Part shown: piece after piece, positions 1 through 5,836 of the stretch | How the letters are laid out: the number at the start of each line of letters is the position of its first letter | Numbering within the stretch: the first letter of the stretch is position 1 | Source: Phycisphaerales bacterium | GTDB lineage: Bacteria > Planctomycetota > Phycisphaerae > Tepidisphaerales > Tepidisphaeraceae | DNA: 10,882 nt | NCBI GenBank assembly: GCA_028288905.1 | Contig: JAQGHJ010000915.1 | Location: 1 to 10,882 of the forward strand | Direction of reading: 5' to 3' | Position numbers and translations under genes: made by a program | The notes under the pieces: model-generated | Databases searched by the model: none | What the model was told of the DNA's origin: nothing | What the model saw: the letters and a program-made list of their open reading frames with translations, nothing else

Positions 1-377
1 GTCGCGATCGCCGGCAGCCCGAGGAACGCCGCCTCGATCGCCGCGGCGACGGTGCCGCTGTAGATCACGTTGATCCCGACGTTCGCGCCGCTGTTCATCC
101 CGCTGACGACCAGGTCCGGCCGCCGGGGCAGGAGCCGCCCGACCGCGACCTTCACGCAGTCGGCCGGCCGGCCGTCGACGGCGATGCCGGTGAACGCCCC
201 CTCGACCGTCACCTCCTGGGTCAGCAGCGGGGTCGTGAGCGTGATGCCGTGCCCGGTCGCGCTCTGGACGGTCTCCGGGGCGACGACGTGGACGTCGCCG
301 AGCTTCACGAGCTCGCGGTACATGGCCACGATGCCCGGGGCCCGGATGCCGTCGTCGTTGGTGAGCAGGATCAGCAT
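1..377 (-). CDS. surE: 5'/3'-nucleotidase SurE (5' part, cut by window edge)
   Basis: SurE is a divalent-metal-dependent phosphatase acting on nucleoside monophosphates. The first 125 residues are present and the rest lies beyond position 1. The start MLILLTNDDGIRAPG carries the N-terminal metal-binding Asp pair (D8, D9). S39 sits in PETVQSATGHGITL, matching the family PxxxxSGxGxxIT signature, and N95 sits in VVSGMNSGANVG, the third metal-binding region. The ATG at 377-375 gives exactly the family N-terminus. No Shine-Dalgarno precedes it; a TATAGT hexamer ends 9 nt upstream, so the leader would be about two bases. It is divergent from nnrE with 179 bp between them. Family assignment is secure; the missing C-terminal half cannot be judged. 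Confidence 0.95.
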   Translation of the reverse strand, partial: MLILLTNDDGIRAPGIVAMYRELVKLGDVHVVAPETVQSATGHGITLTTPLLTQEVTVEGAFTGIAVDGRPADCVKVAVGRLLPRRPDLVVSGMNSGANVGINVIYSGTVAAAIEAAFLGLPAIA

Positions 378-386
378 GTCGGGCCG

Positions 387-394
387 ACTATACT
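387..394. promoter_or_regulatory. Overlapping divergent -10 elements between surE and nnrE
   Basis: ACTATACT reads as TATAGT on the minus strand (392-387), 9 nt before the surE start, and as TATACT on the plus strand (389-394). The near symmetry could let one site fire both ways. The plus-strand start would give nnrE a leader of about 155 nt. No convincing -35 was found on either side, so this rests on hexamer match and position. Confidence 0.4.
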
Positions 395-556
395 CCGTCG
401 GGCGAACCCGGACCACGACCACCATGCCGTCGGGCCCCACCTGTGCTGCAAATCGTCACCCGTCGCGGCGTGGCCGCTTCAGCGGCCACGTCTTCGAGCG
501 GGCGGACGGACAAAAGGCCGGGCGCTCGAACGAACTGAAGGCGAAGGACACCACAC

Positions 557-1333
557 ATGTCGGGTTCAAGCTCCGGCGCTCCCGCGCCGCTCGTCCTGAC
601 CCGCGCCCAGGTCCGCCGGGTCGACGCGATCGCGACGGACCGCTACGGCGTCCCCGGCATCGTGCTGATGGAGAACGCCGCCGCCGGCGCCGCCCGCGCC
701 ATCCGTGTCCGGTTCTACCCTCTCTGGAAAGCCGCCGCCCCGCCGCGCATCCTTATCCTCTGCGGCGGCGGCAACAATGGCGGCGACGGACTGGCCGTCG
801 CCCGCCACCTCGTCAACACCGGTGCGGTCGTCACCGTCGGCCTATGCGTCGACCCAACCCGGTACGCCGGCGACGCCTTGACCAACTGGCGGGTCGCGTC
901 GGCCATGGGCCTGCCTATGTTCGCCGCCGACCCGCCCGTTCTGTCGGCATTACTGGTCGGCACCCCCGCTCCGGGTGCCCACTGCCAGGACCGCGTCCCG
1001 GGCCTTGCCCCGAACCTGATCATCGACGCGATATTCGGCACAGGCCTGTCGGCCGCCCCCCGTGACCCGTTCCCGCGCCTCGTCGACGCCATCGAGGCGA
1101 GCGGCGTCCCAGTCACCTCGATCGACCTGCCGAGCGGCCTCGACGCCGACACCGGCCACCCCCTTGGCCCCCGAGCCGTCCGGGCAACGCTCACCGTCAC
1201 GTTCGTCGGCCTCAAGGCGGGCTTCCTGTCCCCCGCCTCCCGGGCCTACACCGGTGAAATCGAGGTCGTCGACATCGGCTGCCCCGCCCAGGCTGTCGCC
1301 GAGGCCATGCGGCCGACCGACCCGCTCCGGTGA
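557..1333 (+). CDS. nnrE: NAD(P)H-hydrate epimerase (YjeF N-terminal domain)
   Basis: It interconverts the R and S forms of hydrated, damaged NAD(P)H so that the partner dehydratase can repair the S form. The 258-aa product is a single YjeF_N domain: the nucleotide/phosphate loop CGGGNNGGDGLAVARHL at about 69-85, DAIFGTGL at about 157-164, and the SIDLPSGLDADTG strand-loop at about 188-200, with FVGLKAGFL near 216-224. No ADP/ATP-dependent dehydratase (NnrD) domain is fused, so the dehydratase must be encoded elsewhere. The ATG at 557 has GAAGGA (543-548) 8 nt upstream, which supports this start. It is divergent from surE and is followed after about 60 bp by the promoter of a tRNA gene. Confidence 0.95.
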   Translation: MSGSSSGAPAPLVLTRAQVRRVDAIATDRYGVPGIVLMENAAAGAARAIRVRFYPLWKAAAPPRILILCGGGNNGGDGLAVARHLVNTGAVVTVGLCVDPTRYAGDALTNWRVASAMGLPMFAADPPVLSALLVGTPAPGAHCQDRVPGLAPNLIIDAIFGTGLSAAPRDPFPRLVDAIEASGVPVTSIDLPSGLDADTGHPLGPRAVRATLTVTFVGLKAGFLSPASRAYTGEIEVVDIGCPAQAVAEAMRPTDPLR

Positions 1334-1392
1334 GGCCGAACCGGCCGAGCCGGCGGCGTCCGCGAGGTAAGGGGGCACACGTTGAAACCCTC

Positions 1393-1421
1393 TTGACCCG
1401 TCCAGCAACCGGCCGTATATT
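1393..1421 (+). promoter_or_regulatory. Sigma-70-type promoter of the tRNA-Glu gene
   Basis: TTGACC (1393-1398) and TATATT (1416-1421) are separated by exactly 17 bp, about 36 bp before the first tRNA base. This is the best housekeeping promoter match in the window. Predicted transcription start is near 1428. Confidence 0.8.
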
Positions 1422-1456
1422 CCCTCTCCCTCGGGCGAATGGCCCGACGCCGAGAC

Positions 1457-1529
1457 GCCCCCATCGTCTAGTGGCCCAGGACAATCGGTTCTCAGCCGAT
1501 GAACAGGGGTTCGACTCCCCTTGGGGGTA
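1457..1529 (+). tRNA. tRNA-Glu (anticodon CTC)
   Basis: The cloverleaf folds fully. The acceptor stem is 1457-1463 with 1522-1528, with five G-C pairs plus A-U and a terminal G1-U72 wobble. The D arm begins GTCTAGTGG. The anticodon stem ATCGG/CCGAT holds the loop TTCTCAG with CTC at 1491-1493. The T stem AGGGG/CCCCT holds the loop TTCGACT. CCA is not encoded, and discriminator A1529 is followed by CTAAAA. The GTCTAG..GGCCCAGGAC D arm is typical of bacterial tRNA-Glu. The G1-U72 end pair is unusual compared with the G-C of E. coli tRNA-Glu. Confidence 0.93.
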
Positions 1530-1531
1530 CT

Positions 1532-1559
1532 AAAACCCGCGAGAAATCGCGGGTTTTTT
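1532..1559 (+). terminator. Intrinsic terminator of tRNA-Glu
   Basis: A perfect 11-bp stem (1532-1542 with 1547-1557) closed by a GAAA tetraloop is followed by a T tract running 1554-1559. It starts three bases after the mature tRNA end. The A-rich 5' arm opposite the T tract could also work, less well, for minus-strand transcripts. Confidence 0.93.
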
Positions 1560-1574
1560 CGTGCACTAAATCTA

Positions 1575-1598
1575 TTTCGTCCACCTTTTCGTCCACCT
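1575..1598. repeat. Perfect tandem duplication of a 12-mer
   Basis: TTTCGTCCACCT occurs twice back to back (1575-1586, 1587-1598) just beyond the tRNA terminator, at the start of a gene-free stretch. It could be a slippage product. Read on the minus strand it spells a repeated W-T-K-R, but no gene can be supported there. Confidence 0.9.
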
Positions 1599-1964
1599 CT
1601 TTCGAGCGGCACTTCGCGGGTTTTCGGGTGCCCGTGGGCGAGACACCGGCGGTGCGGTGTCATGCGACCGCCTGTCGCCGACTCCCGCCGCCTCGGACCG
1701 CCCCGATTGACGACCGTGCCGCGTGACCGGCACCGCTGGCCGCGTCCGGCCTATGGGGCTTGCGGCGGCCCACCCTACGCCACCGGACCGCGGGCTGGTT
1801 CCGACGATCTCCGCGCTCCGTCCGTCCGTCCGTCCGCGGGCGATGCCGGGTACACGCGGGGGCCGTACGCGAGTCCTGCCCCCGTTGCGACGCGGCCGCC
1901 GGGGCCGCCGACGCCCGGCCCGCCGCAAGCCGACGAATTCTTTGCAACCGCTACGCCCGACGTC
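1599..1964. other. Stretch without a supportable gene
   Basis: All frames here are Arg/Pro/Ser-rich with no domain signature and no consistent third-position bias. The only structure seen is a five-copy TCCG microsatellite at 1817-1836. The stretch ends in the promoter-like sequence of the gene starting at 1978. Confidence 0.6.
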
Positions 1965-1970
1965 CACAAT
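1965..1970 (+). promoter_or_regulatory. Candidate -10 for the 1978 gene, leaderless spacing
   Basis: CACAAT lies exactly 7 nt before the ATG at 1978, with TTTGCA (1941-1946) 18 bp further upstream as a possible -35. No Shine-Dalgarno is present. Transcription would then begin at the start codon itself. The hexamer is a weak match on its own; the spacing, shared with other genes in the window, is what makes it worth noting. Confidence 0.35.
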
Positions 1971-1977
1971 TCCCGCC

Positions 1978-2448
1978 ATGGCAAAGGGAACCCCGAAGCG
2001 GGCGGCGGGCAAGGCGGGCAAGGCGGGCAAGGCGGGCACGGGCGGCAGCGTGAAGCGCGGGAGCAGCTCCGCACAGAAGGCGTCCGCGGCCGCCCGACCG
2101 CCGCGGACGAGCTTCGCCTGGGGGAAGTCCGGTCCGTTCGACAGCCGCGCAGCGTTGCTGGCCCACGCGGAGGAGGACGTCCGATCCCGGCTATTGCTCC
2201 CAGTGGATGTGACGGAGGGCAAGGACCGGTACCAGATGTACATCAAGGTGTCCCGGCTGAACCTCGAACTCGTCGACGACCGGCCGGCTCGCCAGAAGAA
2301 GCCGGCGGGCATCACCTTGGCCGCCGTGAAGGGCGGCCGGAAGCCGAAGCCGCTCCCGCCCGTGCGGTTGTCCGAAGTCGACGACTACTTTCCCGATGAC
2401 CAAGCGGCCCCCGCGGCGACGCCGTCCCCGCCCGACGCGCAGGGGTGA
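1978..2448 (+). CDS. Hypothetical protein with basic Ala-Gly-Lys repeat tail
   Basis: The 156-aa product is not a family I recognise. Residues 1-45 are a disordered, strongly basic tail with AGK repeated three times, encoded by a 9-bp tandem repeat, and further Lys/Arg/Ser. Residues 46-130 look folded (FAWGKSGPFDSRAALLAHAEEDV, then a YQMYIKVSRLNLELV strand region), and the end is acidic then Pro/Ala-rich. The tail resembles nucleic-acid-binding tails of histone-H1-like bacterial proteins, but that is analogy only. The frame is open back to 1723, but the upstream residues are low-complexity and ATG 1978 begins the plausible MAKGTPKR terminus. Third positions are G/C-rich throughout, supporting real coding. 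Confidence 0.7.
   Translation: MAKGTPKRAAGKAGKAGKAGTGGSVKRGSSSAQKASAAARPPRTSFAWGKSGPFDSRAALLAHAEEDVRSRLLLPVDVTEGKDRYQMYIKVSRLNLELVDDRPARQKKPAGITLAAVKGGRKPKPLPPVRLSEVDDYFPDDQAAPAATPSPPDAQG
2004..2039 (+). repeat. 9-bp in-frame tandem repeat in the 1978 gene
   Basis: GGCGGGCAA is present in three perfect copies (2004-2030) plus one copy with a single mismatch (2031-2039). Each unit encodes the Gly-Lys-Ala step of the basic tail, so copy-number change would lengthen or shorten the tail without shifting the frame. Confidence 0.9.
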
Positions 2449-2919
2449 CCCGTGGGGTCGCGACACGCCCTGGTGGATCGGCGCGTCCGGCACGGGACCT
2501 CGGCCGGCCCGGCTGGCGCCCGCGGCCTCAGACACCCGCCGTGTGGCTACCGGGCTCGGTCCGCCTCCCTCCCCCGCGTCGTTGACGGGGCGGGACGGGT
2601 CGAGTCGAGTCGCCGGGCGCGGGCCCGGCCCTCAAGCCCGGAGCGGTTGCCCCGGGCCGGCCGTCACAGGGCCGAGCGACACCGGTCGGCCGCGGCGGGA
2701 CGGCGACGACGACCGCGAACGGGGCGTGGTGATGGGCGGGCACGACGAACCGTCGGCGGCGGGCGACCCGGTCGGGGCCGCCCGGCCTGCCCGGCTAAAA
2801 GGCAGGAGCCGCCGCGACGTCGTCCACCCGGGTTCGCCGGGGTGACCACCCGCCCGGTGCGTCGCCGCGGACCGGCGTTCCGAACCCGGAACTCCCCCGC
2901 CCCGCACGCCACCCGATGT
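2449..2919. other. Stretch without a supportable gene
   Basis: Several frames are open here because stop codons are rare at this GC content, but all translate to Arg/Gly/Pro-rich sequence with no domain. A short TCGAG tandem occurs near 2600. No RNA gene was recognised. The stretch ends at an A/T-rich palindrome. Confidence 0.55.
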
Positions 2920-2935
2920 ACAAAACCGGTTTTGT
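2920..2935. promoter_or_regulatory. 16-bp perfect palindrome, possible operator
   Basis: ACAAAACCGGTTTTGT is a perfect palindrome with A/T-rich arms in a very GC-rich setting. It lies about 90 bp before a GATAGT hexamer (3025-3030) and upstream of the hypothetical/CHAT gene pair. Its size and symmetry suit a dimeric repressor site. No regulator gene is in the window, so function is inferred. Confidence 0.45.
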
Positions 2936-2940
2936 CGAAA

Positions 2941-3441
2941 GTGGCTCATCCTCGTCGCCCTCGCGGGTGCCCATCCCGGCCACGACGTACCCGCGGCGGG
3001 CGGTGCTGGGCAGCCCGGCCGTGCGATAGTGGTTGGCGGGCGCTGGTCGTCGCCGAGCGGTTCGAGCCGTGCGGGGACGGGTTCGATCCCGGGGTCGTGC
3101 TCGTGCCGGAGACGGGCGTGCTGTTCGTTGAGGCCGGCATCCGGCCGTTGGCCCACAAGTTCCACGACCCGGTTCGGCTCTGGGACGACACGGCGGACGC
3201 GTGGTTCAGGGGTTGGGCCCAGCGCGGGGACGTGGCGCTGATGTCCGCCGAAGTGGAACTGGCCGCGTGGGACGCCGACGGTCGCAAGCTCCGGGTGACG
3301 TTCGTCGGACCGCGGTGGGGCTCCCGGGTCGAGCGTGGGCCGGCGGGCGCGGGGCGGACGGAGGACGCGAGGGAGCCGGCGGTGATGACCTGCTCCGGCC
3401 GTCCGTACAATACCCCAACACTTCAAGGGAGGTTGGGATGA
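2941..3441 (+). CDS. Hypothetical protein coupled to the CHAT gene; start uncertain
   Basis: I do not recognise this family. Convincing coding sequence (third positions almost all G/C, balanced composition) starts near 3043 with LVVAERFEPCGDGFDPGVV and runs through a Trp-rich middle (RLWDDTADAWFRGWAQRGDV) to about 3330; the last 35 residues are less protein-like. No ATG, GTG or TTG lies in frame close to 3043. The nearest upstream is GTG 2941, whose first 34 residues are Arg/Pro-rich and doubtful, and the next inside is ATG 3241. The true 5' end may be damaged or use an unusual start. The stop overlaps the CHAT start as ATGA, which favours translational coupling. It could be a partner, substrate or inhibitor of the protease; that is inference from position only. 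Confidence 0.5.
   Translation: MAHPRRPRGCPSRPRRTRGGRCWAARPCDSGWRALVVAERFEPCGDGFDPGVVLVPETGVLFVEAGIRPLAHKFHDPVRLWDDTADAWFRGWAQRGDVALMSAEVELAAWDADGRKLRVTFVGPRWGSRVERGPAGAGRTEDAREPAVMTCSGRPYNTPTLQGRLG
3406..3432 (+). promoter_or_regulatory. Own -10 and Shine-Dalgarno of the CHAT gene
   Basis: TACAAT (3406-3411) is a good -10 with no clear -35. AAGGGAGG (3425-3432) is a strong Shine-Dalgarno ending 5 nt before ATG 3438 and fixes that start. The promoter-like site lies inside the tail of the upstream gene, so the CHAT gene may be read both with it and alone. Confidence 0.55.
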
Positions 3442-4499
3442 GCGTGGGCAGTTATCAGAACGCGGTCGAGCGGCACACGAACGAGATCGCGAAGCTTCAG
3501 CGGGACCGGGCAAGCGAATCGGCAAAGGCCGCGAGCGAAACCAAGACGGCGAACGACGCGGCCGTCTCGGCCGGCCGCTCCAACCAAGCGTCGACCGTCC
3601 AATCGAAACTCCGGGACGCACAGCGGCACCGCGAGAGGGCGGCGGACCACTTCAAGAAGGCGGCCGACATCGAAGGGAAGATCGCGCGGGAGCAGGGAAG
3701 GCTGAACGACGCACAAAAGTCCTTGGTGAAGGCACAGGCCGCCGAAGATCGCGACCGCCAGAAAATGCAGGAGCGCTCTGCCCGAGCGACCGACCGGACG
3801 ATGCGGGCGATCGGCGGGCACCTCGTTCAACACGATCGGCTCCACGCCGTCGCCCTGTCGGCGATCAAGAAGCTCCAGAGTCTCCCGGAGCGGATCACGG
3901 TCCTGTTCCTCGCCGCCGATCCCGTCGACCAGGGCCGGCTGGAACTCGGGAACGAGGCGCGTGCGATCCACGAGAAGCTTCGGCTTTCGGAACACCGGGA
4001 TTCGGTGCGGTTCGAGACCCGGTGGGCGGTCCGACCCGGCGACCTGTTTCAGGCCTTGAACGAGACGAGACCGCGCATTGTCCACTTTAGCGGACATGGG
4101 TCGGACCGGGACGAGATCATTCTCCAAAACGACAATGGGGAGTCGAAAGCCCTGTCCAAGGAGCTGATGGCCGCGACGCTGGCGGCCACCTCGGGCGAGG
4201 TCCAACTGGTGTTCTTCAACGCCTGCTTTTCGCAGGGGCAAGCCGAAGCGGTCGTCAAACACGTCGCGGCGGCGATCGGCATGAACGACGCCGTCGGGGA
4301 CGAGGCGGCCCGGGTCTTCGCCGCCCGCTTCTACTCGGGCATCGGGTTCGGCCTCTCCGTCGGGCTCGCGTTCCGGCAGGCGAAAACAGAATTGATGTTG
4401 CAGGGCATACCGGAGGAGTCGACGCCCGAGTTGTTTGTTACGGACGGGCTGAACGCCGACGAACTCGTCCTGGTCAAGCCTGCGGACCCCGCCGCGTGA
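3438..4499 (+). CDS. CHAT-domain caspase-like protein with N-terminal coiled coil
   Basis: CHAT proteins are clan CD cysteine peptidases related to caspases and separase; in bacteria they often act as effectors in stress, cell-death or anti-phage systems. In this 353-aa protein, residues 5-120 form a charged Ala/Lys/Glu/Arg/Gln-rich region with heptad character, predicted coiled coil. The CHAT domain fills about 150-345: strand ITVLFLAADP, the catalytic-His motif HFSGHG (H220), the catalytic-Cys motif FFNACFS (C263), then the family's C-terminal block with D-E-A-A, an A-x-x-F-Y helix and the GLSVGLAFRQAK helix. Both catalytic residues are present, so activity is expected. No signal peptide or membrane segment is seen. 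ATG 3438 is chosen over upstream in-frame starts because of its Shine-Dalgarno. The substrate is unknown; the overlapping upstream gene is a candidate partner. Confidence 0.88.
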   Translation: MSVGSYQNAVERHTNEIAKLQRDRASESAKAASETKTANDAAVSAGRSNQASTVQSKLRDAQRHRERAADHFKKAADIEGKIAREQGRLNDAQKSLVKAQAAEDRDRQKMQERSARATDRTMRAIGGHLVQHDRLHAVALSAIKKLQSLPERITVLFLAADPVDQGRLELGNEARAIHEKLRLSEHRDSVRFETRWAVRPGDLFQALNETRPRIVHFSGHGSDRDEIILQNDNGESKALSKELMAATLAATSGEVQLVFFNACFSQGQAEAVVKHVAAAIGMNDAVGDEAARVFAARFYSGIGFGLSVGLAFRQAKTELMLQGIPEESTPELFVTDGLNADELVLVKPADPAA

Positions 4500-4524
4500 A
4501 ACAAAGCACCCCGGCCCGGTGGGT

Positions 4525-4560
4525 GTGGGATGCCGAGGGCGTTAGTCCTCGGCATCCCAC
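4525..4560. terminator. 14-bp perfect hairpin between convergent genes
   Basis: GTGGGATGCCGAGG (4525-4538) pairs perfectly with 4547-4560 around an 8-nt loop, 26 bp after the CHAT stop. It has no T tract on either side, so it is a non-canonical, possibly bidirectional terminator. The stop codon of the minus-strand frame ending at 4542 lies in the loop. Confidence 0.6.
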
Positions 4561-4730
4561 CAGGCTGCACCCCCCCACTCGACACCGTGCAGCGTGAGCC
4601 TGTGGCCGGCCAGCCGGAACCGCTCGGCGCGGGGCATCGACCCGCAGATGCCGCTGCCGTTCCCGCCGTTCAGCAACGACGGGGGTCTAGATGGCTGAGT
4701 GCTATGCCGCCCTCTCTCGGGCAAGCTCAC
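4542..4730 (-). CDS. Possible small hypothetical protein or gene remnant
   Basis: The frame gives at most 62 aa from GTG 4730. The C-terminal part after an internal ATG (4637), MPRAERFRLAGHRLTLHGVE followed by a Trp-rich acidic end, looks like real protein; the Ser/Arg/Pro-rich front does not. An in-frame TAG lies at 4760-4758, and the same frame upstream is that of the 4842-5057 gene. It may therefore be a very short gene or the tail of a decayed longer one. No family is recognised. Confidence 0.3.
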   Translation of the reverse strand: MSLPERGRHSTQPSRPPSLLNGGNGSGICGSMPRAERFRLAGHRLTLHGVEWGGAAWWDAED

Positions 4731-4841
4731 GTCACCGGCAAAACCTGCCCCCCGGCTCTACGAGGGGAAGGCGGACGCGAAGCTGGAGCGGGCGCACATC
4801 ACGCCAGGCAACATCGAGCCGCTGGCAGTCGATGGACAGTT

Positions 4842-5057
4842 TCACGCCACAATCCGGTCGCAGTACATCGGGATGCTCGTGAAGCCGCCGACGACGGGGA
4901 TGGAAAGCCATCGGGCGAGGCCAACGTCGCTGCCGGTTGCTACAGAGAACCCCGGCCCAGCCTTAGCGTTCGGCACCGTGTACGTCGCCCCGCCGACCGT
5001 GACGGGCGTCGCGTGCTCGGCCCGGCCGGCGCGGACGCCGATCAGGCACCGGTTCAC
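4842..5057 (-). CDS. Small hypothetical protein, coupled to upstream gene
   Basis: The product is 71 aa, starting at GTG 5057 with MNRCLIGVRAGRAEH, then a strand-rich part TPVTVGGATYTVPNAKAGPG and the C-terminal WLSIPVVGGFTSIPMYCDRIVA. No family is recognised. Third positions are mostly G/C. The GTG overlaps the stop of the preceding minus-strand gene as GTGA, a layout typical of translational coupling, so the two are probably expressed together. There is no signal peptide or clear membrane helix. Confidence 0.55.
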   Translation of the reverse strand: MNRCLIGVRAGRAEHATPVTVGGATYTVPNAKAGPGFSVATGSDVGLARWLSIPVVGGFTSIPMYCDRIVA

Positions 5058-5269
5058 CCCTCGGCCGCCTCAAAGCCAGCCTCCGTGCCGTAGCGCCGGG
5101 CGTTTGCGACCGCCTCCGCATAGCTCAGACCTATGCCGAGCGGGAACAGCCCGGTGGCGTGATAGAAGGGGTTCAACGTGGGGACGTAGACGTAGAAGAC
5201 GCCGTCGTCCTCGGCCACCGAGGCGGACGGATCGATCTGCTGGGCGGCGAGTGCGTCTGCCGCATTCAT
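5054..5269 (-). CDS. Small hypothetical protein, first gene of a coupled pair
   Basis: The product is 71 aa from ATG 5269 (MNAADALAAQQIDPSASVAE), or 75 aa from ATG 5281. The middle FYVYVPTLNPFYHATGLFPL is aromatic-rich and precedes a helix (SYAEAVANARRYG) and an acidic end. No family is recognised. Third positions are strongly G/C, so coding is likely. ATG 5269 is preferred because TATGAT lies exactly 7 nt before it; using 5281 would bury that promoter in the coding region. Its stop overlaps the start of the next minus-strand gene. Confidence 0.6.
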   Translation of the reverse strand: MNAADALAAQQIDPSASVAEDDGVFYVYVPTLNPFYHATGLFPLGIGLSYAEAVANARRYGTEAGFEAAEG

Positions 5270-5276
5270 GTGCTGC

Positions 5277-5282
5277 ATCATA
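5277..5282 (-). promoter_or_regulatory. -10 element with leaderless spacing
   Basis: On the minus strand TATGAT (5282-5277) is followed by exactly 7 nt and then ATG 5269. It is a five-of-six match to TATAAT. No Shine-Dalgarno is present, which fits transcription starting at the A of the start codon. Confidence 0.45.
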
Positions 5283-5452
5283 TCGTGCCGCCCGAGCGTG
5301 CCCTCGCCACCCCCAAGGGCGCGGCCGCCGAGTGCCCGATGCTGCGGTCGCGGCTCCAGAAGGGTTTGGCGGGATCGATGGCGCGATTGCCGTGACTGCG
5401 CTACGCCGCGAGCGTGCTGCGGAAGGGGCGGCGGCTGGCGAGAGAGCCGCCT

Positions 5453-5713
5453 TCATCCCTCCAGGTCGATCCCGACCGATTGGGCCAGCGCGCACGCCGC
5501 CCGGTACTCCGCGTCCGGCTCGTCCGCCGGCGCGTGGGCGACGTGCTGCTCGCCGGTGGCGACGTCGTTCGCGTGGTACTCGACCCGGGCCGGGAACGTC
5601 CGCAGCAGGCTGGCGTCGAGCCGGTGGCAGGAGACGCGGTACCCCAGGGCGGCGATCTGCCGGAGCAGGGCCAGGGCGGTCGGGTCGGACGGGGTTGGGC
5701 CGGTCATCGGCAT
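5453..5713 (-). CDS. Small hypothetical protein
   Basis: The product is 86 aa (84 from the second ATG, 5707), beginning MPMTGPTPSDPTALALLRQI. It is mostly helical: LALLRQIAALGYRVSCHRLD, then a V-E-Y-H-A strand and an acidic C-terminal helix with EYRAACALAQSVGIDLEG. No family is recognised. Third positions are almost entirely G/C, so this is a confident coding call. It is divergent from the dprA-like gene with 123 bp between them and is followed on its own strand by a short GC hairpin (5430-5451) without a T tract, so it may be transcribed alone rather than with the next minus-strand genes 170 bp away. Confidence 0.7.
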   Translation of the reverse strand: MPMTGPTPSDPTALALLRQIAALGYRVSCHRLDASLLRTFPARVEYHANDVATGEQHVAHAPADEPDAEYRAACALAQSVGIDLEG

Positions 5714-5823
5714 CGGTTAAGCTGTGACGAACACGGCGTTTGCGCGGGCGGCGCAGCGGCCGTTGGCCGCGGCGTGCCCTGTCGTGGGCCCGGGAACAGT
5801 TTAGGGCGAGCCCGACCGCCTCC

Positions 5824-5829
5824 TACCAT
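5824..5829 (+). promoter_or_regulatory. -10 element with leaderless spacing before the dprA-like gene
   Basis: TACCAT ends exactly 7 nt before GTG 5837, and there is no Shine-Dalgarno. It matches the TAnnnT form of a -10. The same geometry occurs before other first genes in this window. Confidence 0.4.
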
Positions 5830-5836
5830 TCGCCCG

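Noticed and set aside
70-1065. Long plus-strand open frame across the surE/nnrE boundary
   Set aside because: It is antisense to surE and out of frame with nnrE, with Ser/Thr/Arg/Pro-rich translation.
1457-1600. Integration site at the tRNA-Glu 3' end
   Set aside because: No integrase follows, and no repeat of the tRNA 3' end was found elsewhere in the window.
950-1663. Minus-strand open frame covering nnrE and the tRNA gene
   Set aside because: It runs through the tRNA and terminator and has no domain; opposite-strand shadow at high GC.
1817-1836. Five-copy TCCG microsatellite as a phase-variable switch
   Set aside because: It is not within a supportable gene or between promoter hexamers.
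2396-2845. Plus-strand frame after the 1978 gene
   Set aside because: Arg/Pro/Gly-rich, overlaps the real gene's end out of frame, and has no ribosome binding site or domain.
2632-3621. 329-aa minus-strand frame
   Set aside because: Low-complexity Arg/Pro/Ser translation opposite two genes with strong plus-strand codon bias.
4842-5269. Toxin-antitoxin pair
   Set aside because: The size and GTGA overlap fit, but neither protein shows a toxin or DNA-binding antitoxin motif.
4699-5727. 342-aa plus-strand frame
   Set aside because: It is antisense to three small minus genes with better composition, and its second half is Arg/Pro-rich.
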